From positions 1-16,120 of the forward strand of contig JAUHXW010000023.1 of assembly GCA_030426705.1 (NCBI GenBank): 16,120 nt of DNA, given 5' to 3'. The notes beneath the pieces were generated by a model. It was given only the letters and a program-made list of their open reading frames with translations, was not told where the DNA came from and did no database searches. How positions within the stretch are numbered: position 1 is the stretch's first letter; every line of letters begins with the position of its first letter. The position numbers were made by a program, and so were the translations under genes. Below, in pieces: positions 1 to 7,748 of this stretch. The stretch is from Gammaproteobacteria bacterium. Lineage in GTDB: Bacteria > Pseudomonadota > Gammaproteobacteria > Xanthomonadales > Marinicellaceae.

Positions 1-39
1 GCTGAAGCTGGCTTAATTGAAGACTTTGGACAAAAATCA

Positions 40-411
40 ATGACTTCCATTCGATTTTTACACAACGACTTTTGGCAGCGATACAACAATCAACCCGGTG
101 TCACAGAACAGCTGCAGCAAGTGGCATTGAATATGCAAGATGAATTATTGCGTATTGAAGCGGAGAACCTGGATTTGCGGCACAAACTTGAGTCAAAAGG
201 ATTGACCGATATAAACACTGTGGATCAATTTGCAGTGACAGTTGATAAAGAAGAGAAGTTGCGCAAAAAAAGCATCCATGCCTTGTTGAATGTCATGAGT
301 GAATTGAATGGGCAAATGACACAAGTTTTGTCGATTAACCGTCAGTTAAGAAAATTGTTCAAGCAAGTCTCCAAAGACATCGCGCAAACACCCAATGAAA
401 CAGCCCCATAA
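40..411 (+). CDS. Coiled-coil protein of unknown function, possibly 5'-truncated by the window edge
   Basis: I do not recognise this 123-residue protein. It is charged and predominantly helical. Residues ~22-52 (leucines and glutamates spaced like heptads) and ~70-115 look like coiled coil, and no signal peptide or membrane segment is visible. The frame stays open from ATG 40 back to base 1 (upstream residues AEAGLIEDFGQKS), and there is only a weak GGA nine bases before the ATG, so the true start may lie outside the window. The stop is six bases before the nth start, so the two are probably co-transcribed. This spacing is the only functional hint; it does not show a repair role. Confidence 0.6.
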   Translation: MTSIRFLHNDFWQRYNNQPGVTEQLQQVALNMQDELLRIEAENLDLRHKLESKGLTDINTVDQFAVTVDKEEKLRKKSIHALLNVMSELNGQMTQVLSINRQLRKLFKQVSKDIAQTPNETAP

Positions 412-417
412 GCAGTT

Positions 418-1056
418 ATGAACAAGGAAAAACGCACAGAAATATTTACCCGTTGGCGTAATATCAACCCCAAGCCGACCACCGAATTGGAATATTCCTC
501 GCCTTTTGAGCTGTTGGTGGCCGTGGCCTTATCGGCACAATCGACCGATGTCGGTGTGAACAAAGCCACAAGACGACTGTTTCCGGTTGCCAATACACCT
601 GAAAAAATACTGGCGTTAGGTGAAGATGGACTGAAAGACTACATCAAAACCATTGGTCTGTATAACTCCAAAGCCAAGCACATCATCCAAACCTGCCAGA
701 TTCTGATTGAACAATTTGACTCCAAAGTGCCCGAAAACCGCAAGGATTTGGAATCCTTGCCGGGCGTCGGTCGTAAAACTGCCAATGTGATTTTGAATAC
801 CGCTTTTGGTCAACCAACCATGGCCGTCGATACCCATATCTACCGTGTTTCCAATCGCACCAAAATCGCTCCCGGAAAAAATGTGCTTGAAGTGGAAAAG
901 CGCCTGCTTCGAGTCATTCCAAAAGAGTTTCTGGTCGATGCGCATCATTGGCTGATTCTGCATGGCCGCTATGTGTGTAAAGCCAGAAAGCCACTTTGCT
1001 CAGAGTGCGTAATTGTGGATTTGTGTGAGTTTAGTAAGAAAGTTTTGGTACAGTGA
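418..1056 (+). CDS. nth: Endonuclease III (DNA glycosylase/AP lyase)
   Basis: Nth removes oxidised pyrimidines from DNA and nicks the abasic site by beta-elimination, in base-excision repair. The 212-residue length is typical. The helix-hairpin-helix is LESLPGVGRKTANVIL at 111-126, containing catalytic Lys120, followed by the catalytic aspartate in VDTHIYRV (Asp138). The C-terminal [4Fe-4S] loop has Cys187, Cys194, Cys197 and Cys203 with C-X6-C-X2-C-X5-C spacing, matching the E. coli enzyme. All key residues are present, so it should be active. It starts six bases after the preceding ORF with little Shine-Dalgarno signal, suggesting translation from an upstream message. It converges on aroE across a short repeat. 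Confidence 0.97.
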   Translation: MNKEKRTEIFTRWRNINPKPTTELEYSSPFELLVAVALSAQSTDVGVNKATRRLFPVANTPEKILALGEDGLKDYIKTIGLYNSKAKHIIQTCQILIEQFDSKVPENRKDLESLPGVGRKTANVILNTAFGQPTMAVDTHIYRVSNRTKIAPGKNVLEVEKRLLRVIPKEFLVDAHHWLILHGRYVCKARKPLCSECVIVDLCEFSKKVLVQ

Positions 1057-1071
1057 ATTTCAGTTCGTGAT

Positions 1072-1110
1072 GAGATTCTTCGGCTTCACTTCGTTTCGCT
1101 CAGAATGACA
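1072..1110. repeat. Short dispersed-type intergenic repeat at the nth/aroE junction
   Basis: On the minus strand this segment begins TGTCATTCTGAGCGAAACGA and ends GAAGAATCTC. It resembles the 'gtcattctgagcg...gaagaatct' repeats that recur between genes in many unrelated bacteria (family recognition from memory). ATTCT and AGAAT at the two ends form a weak inverted repeat. The last codons and stop of aroE (Met-Ser-Phe-stop) lie inside it, so the repeat overlaps the aroE 3' end. There is no second copy in this window. Confidence 0.5.
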
Positions 1111-1844
1111 TAAAATTGATACTTGGCTTTTGTCCAAACCAAAGCTCAAATGATAAAGCAGCTTGCCCGTAGAGCATACCGAGGCCGTCATAGGCTTGTA
1201 TTGCGCCCATTGTTTTAGCTGATGAAAGGAATGGCTCCGCGGCCTGACCGTAGCTCAGGTCGTAGACGATGGTTTGATTGCCAAACCAATTTGCCTGCAA
1301 TTCAGGGGATAAGCCCTGATGTCCCATTGAGGTGGCGTGGATGATTAAATCGTAACTGTGAGATTGGTTTTCCTGATAGGCCTTACACCGGTCGAATTGT
1401 TGAGCCAGTTTTTTGGCTTTTGCAATGTCACGGTTTTTGATGTCAATATGCGCAACGCATTGTGCCAAAAGACTGGGAATAATGCCTTGGGTGGCACCGC
1501 CTGCGCCGATGATTAAGATTTGTGCATCCTGAAGTTCAATGCCTTTGTTGTGTAAGTCCAGAACCAGGCCATCACCGTCGGTGTTATCACCCCAAAGTTC
1601 ACCATCGCGCCAAAACACGGTATTGACCGCTTGGGCCAAATGTGCGCGTTCGGTGTAATGGTCAATACCGTGTTATCCAGTCTTTGAATTTTTTTGGCAA
1701 CTCAGAATCGGTGGCATCAATCAATTGATAATCCAGTTGAATACCAAATTGTTTCGCAAAACCAGCATGAATTTTGGGTGATTGGCTGTGTGCGACCGGA
1801 TGGCCGAACAGTCCTAATTTATAGGTTTTTATTGATTCAACCAT
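1100..1844 (-). pseudogene. aroE: Shikimate dehydrogenase, interrupted by deletion and frameshift
   Basis: AroE reduces 3-dehydroshikimate to shikimate with NADPH. The N-terminal part (1844-1662) has LFGHPVAHSQSPKIHAGFA, the shikimate-binding start, and hits a stop soon after KKFKDW. The C-terminal part continues in another frame from about 1660 (DHYTERAHLAQAVNT), then GDNTDGDGLVLDL, the NADP loop GAGGATQG, ATSMG and DGLGMLYGQAALSFELWFG, ending at 1100. Missing between them are about 20 residues, including the family's GGKGxNVTVPFK motif with the catalytic lysine. The junction holds a 15-bp inverted repeat whose upstream arm supplies the stop. The ATG overlaps the hemB end by 16 bases, so it was co-transcribed with hemB. 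As written it cannot make an active enzyme; a second aroE elsewhere or an assembly error is possible. Confidence 0.88.
1614..1674. repeat. 15-bp perfect inverted repeat at the aroE lesion
   Basis: AACACGGTATTGACC at 1614-1628 is the exact reverse complement of GGTCAATACCGTGTT at 1660-1674, with 31 bases between. The 1614-1628 arm is native coding sequence (Val-Asn-Thr-Val on the minus strand). The other arm sits where conserved codons are missing and contains the premature TGA at 1662-1664. It therefore looks like an inverted copy pasted into a deletion rather than ancestral sequence. Confidence 0.9.
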
Positions 1845-2818
1845 TCGGTCACGCGATCGGCATAATAGGTCAAAATGGCATCGGTACCGGCACGCTTAAA
1901 ACACAGCAGGGCTTCCATGATGGCTTTTTGTTCATCAAGAAAACCATTGTCAATCGCACTTTGCAGCATCGCATACTCGCCAGAAACCTGATAGGCGCAG
2001 ATGGGCACATTGAAATGGTCTTTGGCGGTTTTGATGATGTCAAGGTACGGCATACCCGGTTTGACCATCACCATATCAGCCCCTTCGTCGATGTCCATGG
2101 CGATTTCATCAATCGCTTCCAGCGCATTGGCGGGGTTCATTTGATAGGTGGCTTTGGAGCTTTTGCCCAAATTCCCTGCGGAGCCAACCGCATCACGGAA
2201 TGGGCCATAAAACACCGAAGCGTATTTGGCTGAATAGGCCAAAATGCCGGTATTGTGATATTTTTTGTCCTCAAGTGATTCACGAATGGCACCAATCCGA
2301 CCATCCATCATGTCTGATGGTGCCACCACATCAGCACCAGCTTTGGCATGTGACAAGGCTTGCATCACCAGTGCTTTGATGGTGACGTCATTAAGAATTT
2401 CGCCCTGTTCGTTAATGATGCCGTCCTGACCATGGGAAGTATAAGGATCGAGTGCCACATCGGTAATAACCAATAATTCAGGCAGTGCTGACTTGATGGT
2501 TTTGACCGTTCTTTGTACCAACCCCTCTGGGTTCCAGGCTTCTACGGCATCATCAGATTTGAATTCTGCATCAACCACCGGGAACAACGCGATGGCATTC
2601 AAACCTTGCTTATGCAGTGGTGTCAATCGTTCAAGTAACACATCAGCACTCATGCGCTGTACACCTGGCATCGATGGGATGTCCTCAGTGCGATTAAAAC
2701 CATCCAACACGAACACAGGCCAAATCAAATCATTGACGGTTAAATGATGCTCCTGACTGAGGTTTCTGATGGCTTGTGAAGAACGCAGCCTTCTTTTTCG
2801 GGTAAAAGGGTACAGCAT
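1829..2818 (-). CDS. hemB: Delta-aminolevulinic acid dehydratase (porphobilinogen synthase)
   Basis: HemB condenses two 5-aminolevulinate molecules to porphobilinogen in haem synthesis. I take ATG 2818 (MLYPFTRKRRLRSS, 329 residues), which fits the family start; an in-frame TTG at 2839 would add seven residues, and neither has a clear Shine-Dalgarno. Numbering from ATG 2818, the metal loop is DVALDPYTSHGQDG at ~120-133, with aspartate/alanine where zinc enzymes have cysteines, so this should be a magnesium-dependent type. The two Schiff-base lysines are in SAKYASVFYGPFRDA (~198) and VMVKPGMPYLDII (~253). The end, AILTYYADRV, is normal. It lies upstream of aroE on the same strand with overlapping ends. 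The MITE-like element lies about 75 bases upstream of its start. Confidence 0.96.
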   Translation of the reverse strand: MLYPFTRKRRLRSSQAIRNLSQEHHLTVNDLIWPVFVLDGFNRTEDIPSMPGVQRMSADVLLERLTPLHKQGLNAIALFPVVDAEFKSDDAVEAWNPEGLVQRTVKTIKSALPELLVITDVALDPYTSHGQDGIINEQGEILNDVTIKALVMQALSHAKAGADVVAPSDMMDGRIGAIRESLEDKKYHNTGILAYSAKYASVFYGPFRDAVGSAGNLGKSSKATYQMNPANALEAIDEIAMDIDEGADMVMVKPGMPYLDIIKTAKDHFNVPICAYQVSGEYAMLQSAIDNGFLDEQKAIMEALLCFKRAGTDAILTYYADRVTEWLNQ

Positions 2819-2892
2819 GTTTTGAGTGCCGGTTTGCAAAAGGTGATAGTTTAGTGAAAATAGGCTAAAATTTCACCCCATTACTCACATAA

Positions 2893-3051
2893 GAGACCTC
2901 TGTATAAGTCGTGAATCAAGAAAAAAAGTCTAAAAGCCTAAATTTCGGCGTTAGAAAACTTAGCAATAGATTGCTATTACTTGCGTTTCCTTCCTTGAAC
3001 TTTAGGCTTTTAGCTCTTTTTTGCAATGACCCAGACTTATACAGAGGTCTC
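2893..3051. mobile_element. MITE-like palindromic element, 159 bp
   Basis: Perfect 18-bp terminal inverted repeats, GAGACCTCTGTATAAGTC at 2893-2910 and its reverse complement at 3034-3051, bound this element. A second perfect 13-bp pair (2930-2942 with 3001-3013) and a central 7-bp hairpin (TAGCAAT/ATTGCTA, 2961-2976) make most of it able to fold back. The 4-bp sequence ATAA flanks both ends (2889-2892 and 3052-3055), as expected for a target-site duplication. There is no coding capacity. The GAGACCT end resembles IS5-type insertion-sequence ends (inference), so it would need a transposase in trans. It sits between divergent hemB and map, 13 bases before the map ATG. Confidence 0.85.
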
Positions 3052-3064
3052 ATAAAATAAAACT

Positions 3065-3835
3065 ATGGCCATAATTATCAAAACACCGGAACAGATTGAA
3101 AAAATGCGCGAAGCAGGAAAAAACGCTGCTGAAGTGCTGGATTTGATTGGCGAATATGTTAAACCAGGTGTGTCGACACTTGAATTGGATGAAATTTGTC
3201 ATCAACACATTGTCGAGGTGCAAAAGTGCATTCCGGCGCCGTTGAATTACCGAGGCTTTCCCAAGTCTATTTGTACCTCAGTCAATCAAGTGATTTGTCA
3301 TGGTATCCCCGATGAGAAAAAAATCCTGAAAGATGGCGACATCATCAACATCGATGTCACCGTGATTAAAGATGGCTGGCATGGAGATACTTCCCGCATG
3401 TACTACGTGGGTGAACCAAAAATCAGAGCCAAAAAATTGGTGGATGTGACTTATCAGGCCATGAAAACCGGGATTGAAATGGTTAAGCCTGGGGTACGTC
3501 TTGGAGACATTGGTGCAGCTATACAGGCCATTGCTCATAAAAATCGGTTTTCCGTGGTGCGAGAATATTGTGGTCATGGCATTGGTGAAACTTTCCACGA
3601 AGATCCACAAGTGCTCCATTATGGTCGTGCTGGAACTGGTGTGGTGTTGGAAGAGGGTATGACCTTTACCATTGAACCCATGATTAATCTGGGCAAAAGA
3701 CATTCGAAGTTATTGCCGGATGGGTGGACGGTGGTGACCAAGGATCGCAGTTTGTCGGCACAATTTGAACACACCATTGCAGTCACCAGTGATGGTTATG
3801 ATGTGCTCACTGAATCTAAAAACTTTCCACTTTAA
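3065..3835 (+). CDS. map: Methionine aminopeptidase, type I
   Basis: Map removes the initiator methionine from nascent proteins in the cytoplasm. The 256-residue chain has the complete dinuclear metal site: Asp97 (NIDVTV), Asp108 (HGDTS), His171 (EYCGHGIG), Glu204 (TFTIEPM) and Glu235 (QFEHTIAV), plus the substrate-side His79 (VICHGIPD). These positions coincide with the E. coli enzyme, and the start MAIIIKTPEQIEKM is canonical. No Shine-Dalgarno lies between the mobile element and the ATG, so its native leader or promoter may have been displaced, or initiation is leaderless or weak. The stop is three bases before glnD, a pairing also known from E. coli. Confidence 0.97.
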   Translation: MAIIIKTPEQIEKMREAGKNAAEVLDLIGEYVKPGVSTLELDEICHQHIVEVQKCIPAPLNYRGFPKSICTSVNQVICHGIPDEKKILKDGDIINIDVTVIKDGWHGDTSRMYYVGEPKIRAKKLVDVTYQAMKTGIEMVKPGVRLGDIGAAIQAIAHKNRFSVVREYCGHGIGETFHEDPQVLHYGRAGTGVVLEEGMTFTIEPMINLGKRHSKLLPDGWTVVTKDRSLSAQFEHTIAVTSDGYDVLTESKNFPL

Positions 3836-3838
3836 ATC

Positions 3839-6427
3839 ATGGCATTACTGGCACCCCCAGACCATGCCGATGATTATTTTGATTTAACTGCGCTGGCTGC
3901 CATCAAAGGCCAGCCCATCACTGCTTACAAAATCCTGCTACAACAAGCCGATGCCAAGCTGAATGAGGCGTTTTATCAATGGCACAACATTTCTCGTTTG
4001 GTGAAAACCCGTGCCTGGATTGTTGAACAATTGATACTTGAAATGTGGCGGCGTCATGAATTGGATCAAAGCCAATTGACATTGGTTGCGGTGGGTGGCT
4101 TTGGCCGTGGTGACTTACAACCTCATTCAGATGTGGATTTGCTGGTGCTTTATCATGAACAATTACCAGAAGAAGCGGTGAGCGGTTTTATACAGGATTT
4201 GTGGGATTTGGGTCTGGATGTGGGGCAAGCCGTCAGAACGGTTGAAGAAACCATTGCACTGGCCAAGGATGATGTGACCGTGGTGACCAACCTGATGGAA
4301 AGTCGTTTTATGCAAGGTGAGCACCAATTGTACAACGACATGTTTGAGCGTACCAATGATCGACACATGTGGTCGGGTCGGGATTTTTTTCAAGCCAAAT
4401 ATCAGGAACAGCAAACCCGCCATGACAAATATGGTGAAACAGCTTATAACCTGGAGCCCAACATCAAGGAAGGCCAGGGTGGATTGCGTGACATTCAAAT
4501 GGTGACCTGGGTGGCACAAAGGCATTTTCATGTATCTTCCATGCACGGTTTGGTGGATGTGGGATTTTTGTTGCCAGAAGAATACATCCAGCTGCAAAAA
4601 GGCATGCGGAAATTATGGAAGATTCGCTATGCCTTGCACTTGTTGGCTGGTCGCAAGGAAGACCGTTTGCTGTTCGAGCACCAAAAAGCCCTGGCCAAAA
4701 TATTTTCCTATGAAGATGATGAAGAGTCACTGGCGGTGGAAAAATTCATGCAAAGCCATTACCGCAATGCCATGCAATTGGAACAACTCAACATGCGGCT
4801 GTTACAACTGTTTCAGGAAAACATCATCCAGAGTTTTGAAGACAAGCAAATTGTCGAACTGACCGAAGATTTTCAAATCATCAACCAATACCTTGATGTC
4901 ACCCATGATGAAGTGTTCAGTCAACGACCCGCGGCATTATTGGAAGTTTTTCATCATTACCAGCAAAATCCACAAGTACATGGTATTCGAGCCAATACCT
5001 TGCGCAAAATCAGCCAAAGCCTGTACCTGATTGATGATGAATTCAGAAAAGAGCAATCAATCAAACAACTTTTTCTGGGTATTTTTAAACACAAAAACCT
5101 GGTGTTCAGCCAACTGCGATTGATGAATGCCTTGGGAGTTCTGGGCACTTACTTACCGGTTTTTGGCAAAATAGTCGGGCGCATGCAATATGATTTATTT
5201 CACATGTATACCGTCGATCAACACACCCTGTTTGTGCTGCGCAACATCCGTAAAATATTTCTTACACCCAAGTTTCATGGCCATGCCCATGAAGTCGCAA
5301 AACAAATTCAAACGCCGTATGTGCTTAATCTGGCAGGTTTTTTTCATGACATTGCCAAAGGCAGGGGTGGTGATCATGCTGAGTTGGGGGCTTTAGATGC
5401 GGCACAATTTGCCAAAGAATTTGATTTGCCTGAAACTGATGCTGCCTTGTTAAGCTGGTTGGTTAAATACCATTTGATCATGTCAGTGGTCGCTCAGAAA
5501 CAAGACATCAGTGACACCAAAGTGATTAAAAAATTTGCCAGTTTGGTCGGTAATCAAAACTATCTGAACCACCTGTATATTTTGACCATTGCTGACATCA
5601 ATGGCACCGATCCAAAATTATGGAATTCATACAAAGACAGTTTGCTTCAGGAGTTGTATGAACGCACCCTGTTGTATTTTTCAGCCACCCCTACTGATGT
5701 GGTAGAAACCACCAAAGCCGAAGCCATGGATTTGCTGGATGAAAGACACCATCAGGAAGTGGTTGATTTATGGCAACATATACCCGATCGGTTTTTTGAC
5801 TACTCCTCACCTGAGCAAATAGCCCAGGTCAGTCAGGCAATCGCAGAGAATAACCACCTGCCGACTGTTTGTGTCACCGACTTACATGACGATGGTTTTG
5901 AAGTAATGGTTTATGGCCAGGATAAAAAAGGCTTGTTTCATCAATTGGTTGAAGTTTTTGCAGAATTTCATATGAGTGTGGCCAATGCCAGGATTTATAC
6001 CGGTTCCAATGGCTTTGTGCTGGATTATTTCCATTGTTTGGGAACACACGATGAGGAAGTCATGCAATCCATCAGGGATGCCTTATCATTTGTACTTTCT
6101 CAGGACACCATTCAAATCAACAGTCGGGAGTTGGTAGTCAGTCGTCGGGAGAAGTTGTTTTTGGAGCCACCGGAATTGAGTTTCTCTGTAGGGAGAAGTG
6201 AAAATGAGACGCGATTTGAGCTCAAATGTAATGATTACGATGGTTTATTGGTGAACATCACACAAATTTTTGTGGAGCAAAATGTCAATATTCATGCCGC
6301 CAAAATTGGTACTTTTGGGCACCGGGCTGAAGATGTGTTTTGGATTTCACAGCAAGGTAAAGCGCTGAATAAAAAAACACAAAAAAATATAACTGATGCT
6401 TTGTTAATGCTGCTAGGAACTCAGTAA
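3839..6427 (+). CDS. glnD: PII uridylyltransferase/uridylyl-removing enzyme
   Basis: GlnD senses glutamine and adds or removes UMP on PII proteins, setting glutamine synthetase activity and Ntr transcription. The chain of 862 residues is near the family's usual ~880-890. The N-terminal nucleotidyltransferase has GGFGRGDLQPHSDVDLL at 86-102 with metal-binding Asp98 and Asp100. A conserved linker follows (EPNIKEGQGGLRDIQ, ~206-220). The HD phosphohydrolase domain has HTLFVLRNI (~462) and GFFHDIAKGRGGDH (~500-513; His503, Asp504), so both transferase and removal activities look intact. Two ACT domains for glutamine sensing occupy ~688-760 and ~793-862. It lies three bases after map and five before the next gene, so all three probably form one transcript. 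Confidence 0.97.
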   Translation: MALLAPPDHADDYFDLTALAAIKGQPITAYKILLQQADAKLNEAFYQWHNISRLVKTRAWIVEQLILEMWRRHELDQSQLTLVAVGGFGRGDLQPHSDVDLLVLYHEQLPEEAVSGFIQDLWDLGLDVGQAVRTVEETIALAKDDVTVVTNLMESRFMQGEHQLYNDMFERTNDRHMWSGRDFFQAKYQEQQTRHDKYGETAYNLEPNIKEGQGGLRDIQMVTWVAQRHFHVSSMHGLVDVGFLLPEEYIQLQKGMRKLWKIRYALHLLAGRKEDRLLFEHQKALAKIFSYEDDEESLAVEKFMQSHYRNAMQLEQLNMRLLQLFQENIIQSFEDKQIVELTEDFQIINQYLDVTHDEVFSQRPAALLEVFHHYQQNPQVHGIRANTLRKISQSLYLIDDEFRKEQSIKQLFLGIFKHKNLVFSQLRLMNALGVLGTYLPVFGKIVGRMQYDLFHMYTVDQHTLFVLRNIRKIFLTPKFHGHAHEVAKQIQTPYVLNLAGFFHDIAKGRGGDHAELGALDAAQFAKEFDLPETDAALLSWLVKYHLIMSVVAQKQDISDTKVIKKFASLVGNQNYLNHLYILTIADINGTDPKLWNSYKDSLLQELYERTLLYFSATPTDVVETTKAEAMDLLDERHHQEVVDLWQHIPDRFFDYSSPEQIAQVSQAIAENNHLPTVCVTDLHDDGFEVMVYGQDKKGLFHQLVEVFAEFHMSVANARIYTGSNGFVLDYFHCLGTHDEEVMQSIRDALSFVLSQDTIQINSRELVVSRREKLFLEPPELSFSVGRSENETRFELKCNDYDGLLVNITQIFVEQNVNIHAAKIGTFGHRAEDVFWISQQGKALNKKTQKNITDALLMLLGTQ

Positions 6428-6432
6428 GTTGC

Positions 6433-6804
6433 ATGAAATGGTTAAAGGAACATCGATGGTTCTATTGGGTCATTGCAGTTTTGTCACTGTTGTTGGGTTT
6501 GATTGGGGTTGTGTTACCAGTTTTGCCGACCACGCCATTTATTATTCTGGCGATGTGGGCAGCCAGTAAATGCTCACCGAGATTGGCCTCCTGGATTGAA
6601 AATCATCCCAAACTGGGTCCCATCATCCATTCATGGCAACAACATAGGGCGATTCCATTGTTTGCCAAATGTCTTGCCACCATCATGATGTCTTTGAGTT
6701 TATTTATGCTGTGGTACCGAGGTTATAGTCCAATTTATCTTGTAGTGATGTTACTTATTTTGGCTTCTTTAGTGGCCTATATCTGGAGTAAGCCCCATAA
6801 GTGA
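6433..6804 (+). CDS. DUF454 (YbaN-like) inner-membrane protein
   Basis: This is a 123-residue membrane protein. After a short basic N-terminus (MKWLKEHRW) there is a hydrophobic segment at ~11-33, then the family signature GVVLPVLPTTPFIILAMWAA (~25-44), a polar middle section (SPRLASWIENHPKLGPIIHSW), and two close membrane segments at ~78-118. This layout matches DUF454/YbaN proteins, whose biochemical role is not established. It begins five bases after glnD and ends the map-glnD transcription unit, followed by the hairpin repeat with a T-run. Its link to nitrogen control is only positional. Confidence 0.88.
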   Translation: MKWLKEHRWFYWVIAVLSLLLGLIGVVLPVLPTTPFIILAMWAASKCSPRLASWIENHPKLGPIIHSWQQHRAIPLFAKCLATIMMSLSLFMLWYRGYSPIYLVVMLLILASLVAYIWSKPHK

Positions 6805-6867
6805 ATGTTTTATGAAGGAAACTCCGAATTGCGTGTGTTACTCTTCTTGACTTAAAATAAGTTCATA

Positions 6868-6944
6868 GGGTAGTCGGCTTTAGCCGACCCATTACAACTA
6901 CAGTAGCTGAAAGCAGGTTGACTAAAGTCAACTACCCGTTTTTT
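6868..6944 (+). terminator. Twin-hairpin repeat with T-run, probable terminator of map-glnD unit
   Basis: The 70-bp segment 6868-6937 starts GGGTAGTCGGCTTTAGCCGA and ends GGTTGACTAAAGTCAACTACCC-like, so its ends form a long imperfect inverted repeat (18 of 22 positions pair). Each arm is also its own hairpin: GTCGGCT/AGCCGAC at 6873-6888 and GTTGACT/AGTCAAC at about 6918-6933. Six T residues follow at 6939-6944, as expected for a rho-independent terminator on the plus strand. It lies 63 bases after the YbaN-like gene. No other gene-like content is seen in 6805-6981. Confidence 0.7.
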
Positions 6945-6981
6945 CAGAAAACAAAGTCAACTTTTATTGTTCAGTGTTTCT

Positions 6982-7743
6982 TTAAAACACCTTGTAGAGA
7001 AAACCAACAAACAAACTCAGTCGTTGATCATTTTCGACAATCGGACTGTCACTGATTTCATTGCCATAAAATTCATTTTGGACATTGGCCAATAAAGACC
7101 ATTTATCATTCAATTCACGCAGCCCCAAAATGCTGAGTTGATAACTGTCTCCATCATTGCTTTGATAGGCAGCAATTTCATTGGTGGCAAAGCTTTGCTC
7201 AACACCATAAAAATAGTTAATCACTTCTTCACTGTGCTGCGTGTAAGTCACTTTCGGCATAATTAACCAACCAGCGCGACGAACGGCGGCTGCATAACTT
7301 AAACTGGTGGAATAGCCATTGTGCTTGTTGTTGATTTCTTTGTTGTGTTTAACTTTGAACAGGCCAATGGGTGATTTGTACTGGGCTGAAACAAAAGCAC
7401 TGAGCGGATAGCTCAAGTCTGGCAGGTGAGACAAAGCCACACTGTCACCTCGATCAACATCTCCAACCAGATTGACGCCAAGACCAAAATCAACTTCCCA
7501 ATCATTGCTGTCTACCAGATTCAAACCCAGGTCGCCTGCCTGAAAATAAAAGCGTTTATATTGATAGTCAATGGCAGGGAAAACCCTTGTTTGGCTGCTG
7601 CCGCCAAGATATATAGACTGACTTGAAACGCCAGCCAAACCAATTTGTAATTCATGTTCATTGGGTGGCGAATCTGGTACCGGTTGAGCTTGCAAAAATG
7701 TCGTGACAATTAATAAGCACGAGGTAAGTTTAAATTTGTTCAT
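6982..7743 (-). CDS. MipA/OmpV-like outer-membrane beta-barrel protein
   Basis: This 253-residue protein has an N-terminal signal peptide (MNKFKLTSCLLIVTTFLQA, probable cleavage near residue 19). Alternating hydrophobic strands typical of a beta-barrel follow, and it ends in phenylalanine (LFVGFLYKVF), a common outer-membrane insertion signal. The pattern of SIYLGGSSQTRVFPAIDYQY early, NYFYGV in the middle and SPIVENDQRLSLFVGFLY at the end recalls MipA/OmpV proteins. Some family members bind murein hydrolases, but nothing here shows a specific partner. It begins five bases after the glutathione transferase gene, so the two are probably co-transcribed from the promoter upstream of that gene. 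Confidence 0.75.
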   Translation of the reverse strand: MNKFKLTSCLLIVTTFLQAQPVPDSPPNEHELQIGLAGVSSQSIYLGGSSQTRVFPAIDYQYKRFYFQAGDLGLNLVDSNDWEVDFGLGVNLVGDVDRGDSVALSHLPDLSYPLSAFVSAQYKSPIGLFKVKHNKEINNKHNGYSTSLSYAAAVRRAGWLIMPKVTYTQHSEEVINYFYGVEQSFATNEIAAYQSNDGDSYQLSILGLRELNDKWSLLANVQNEFYGNEISDSPIVENDQRLSLFVGFLYKVF

Positions 7744-7748
7744 ATATT

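Noticed and set aside
1694..2233. 179-codon plus-strand ORF across hemB and the 5' end of aroE
   Set aside because: It is the antisense of hemB, whose minus-strand frame carries complete family motifs; the plus reading has no recognisable domain.
3278..3703. 141-codon minus-strand ORF inside map
   Set aside because: It lies opposite the metal-binding core of map and is histidine/phenylalanine rich without any domain, as expected from a shadow frame.
4163..4597. 144-codon minus-strand ORF inside glnD
   Set aside because: It is antisense to the well-supported nucleotidyltransferase domain of glnD.
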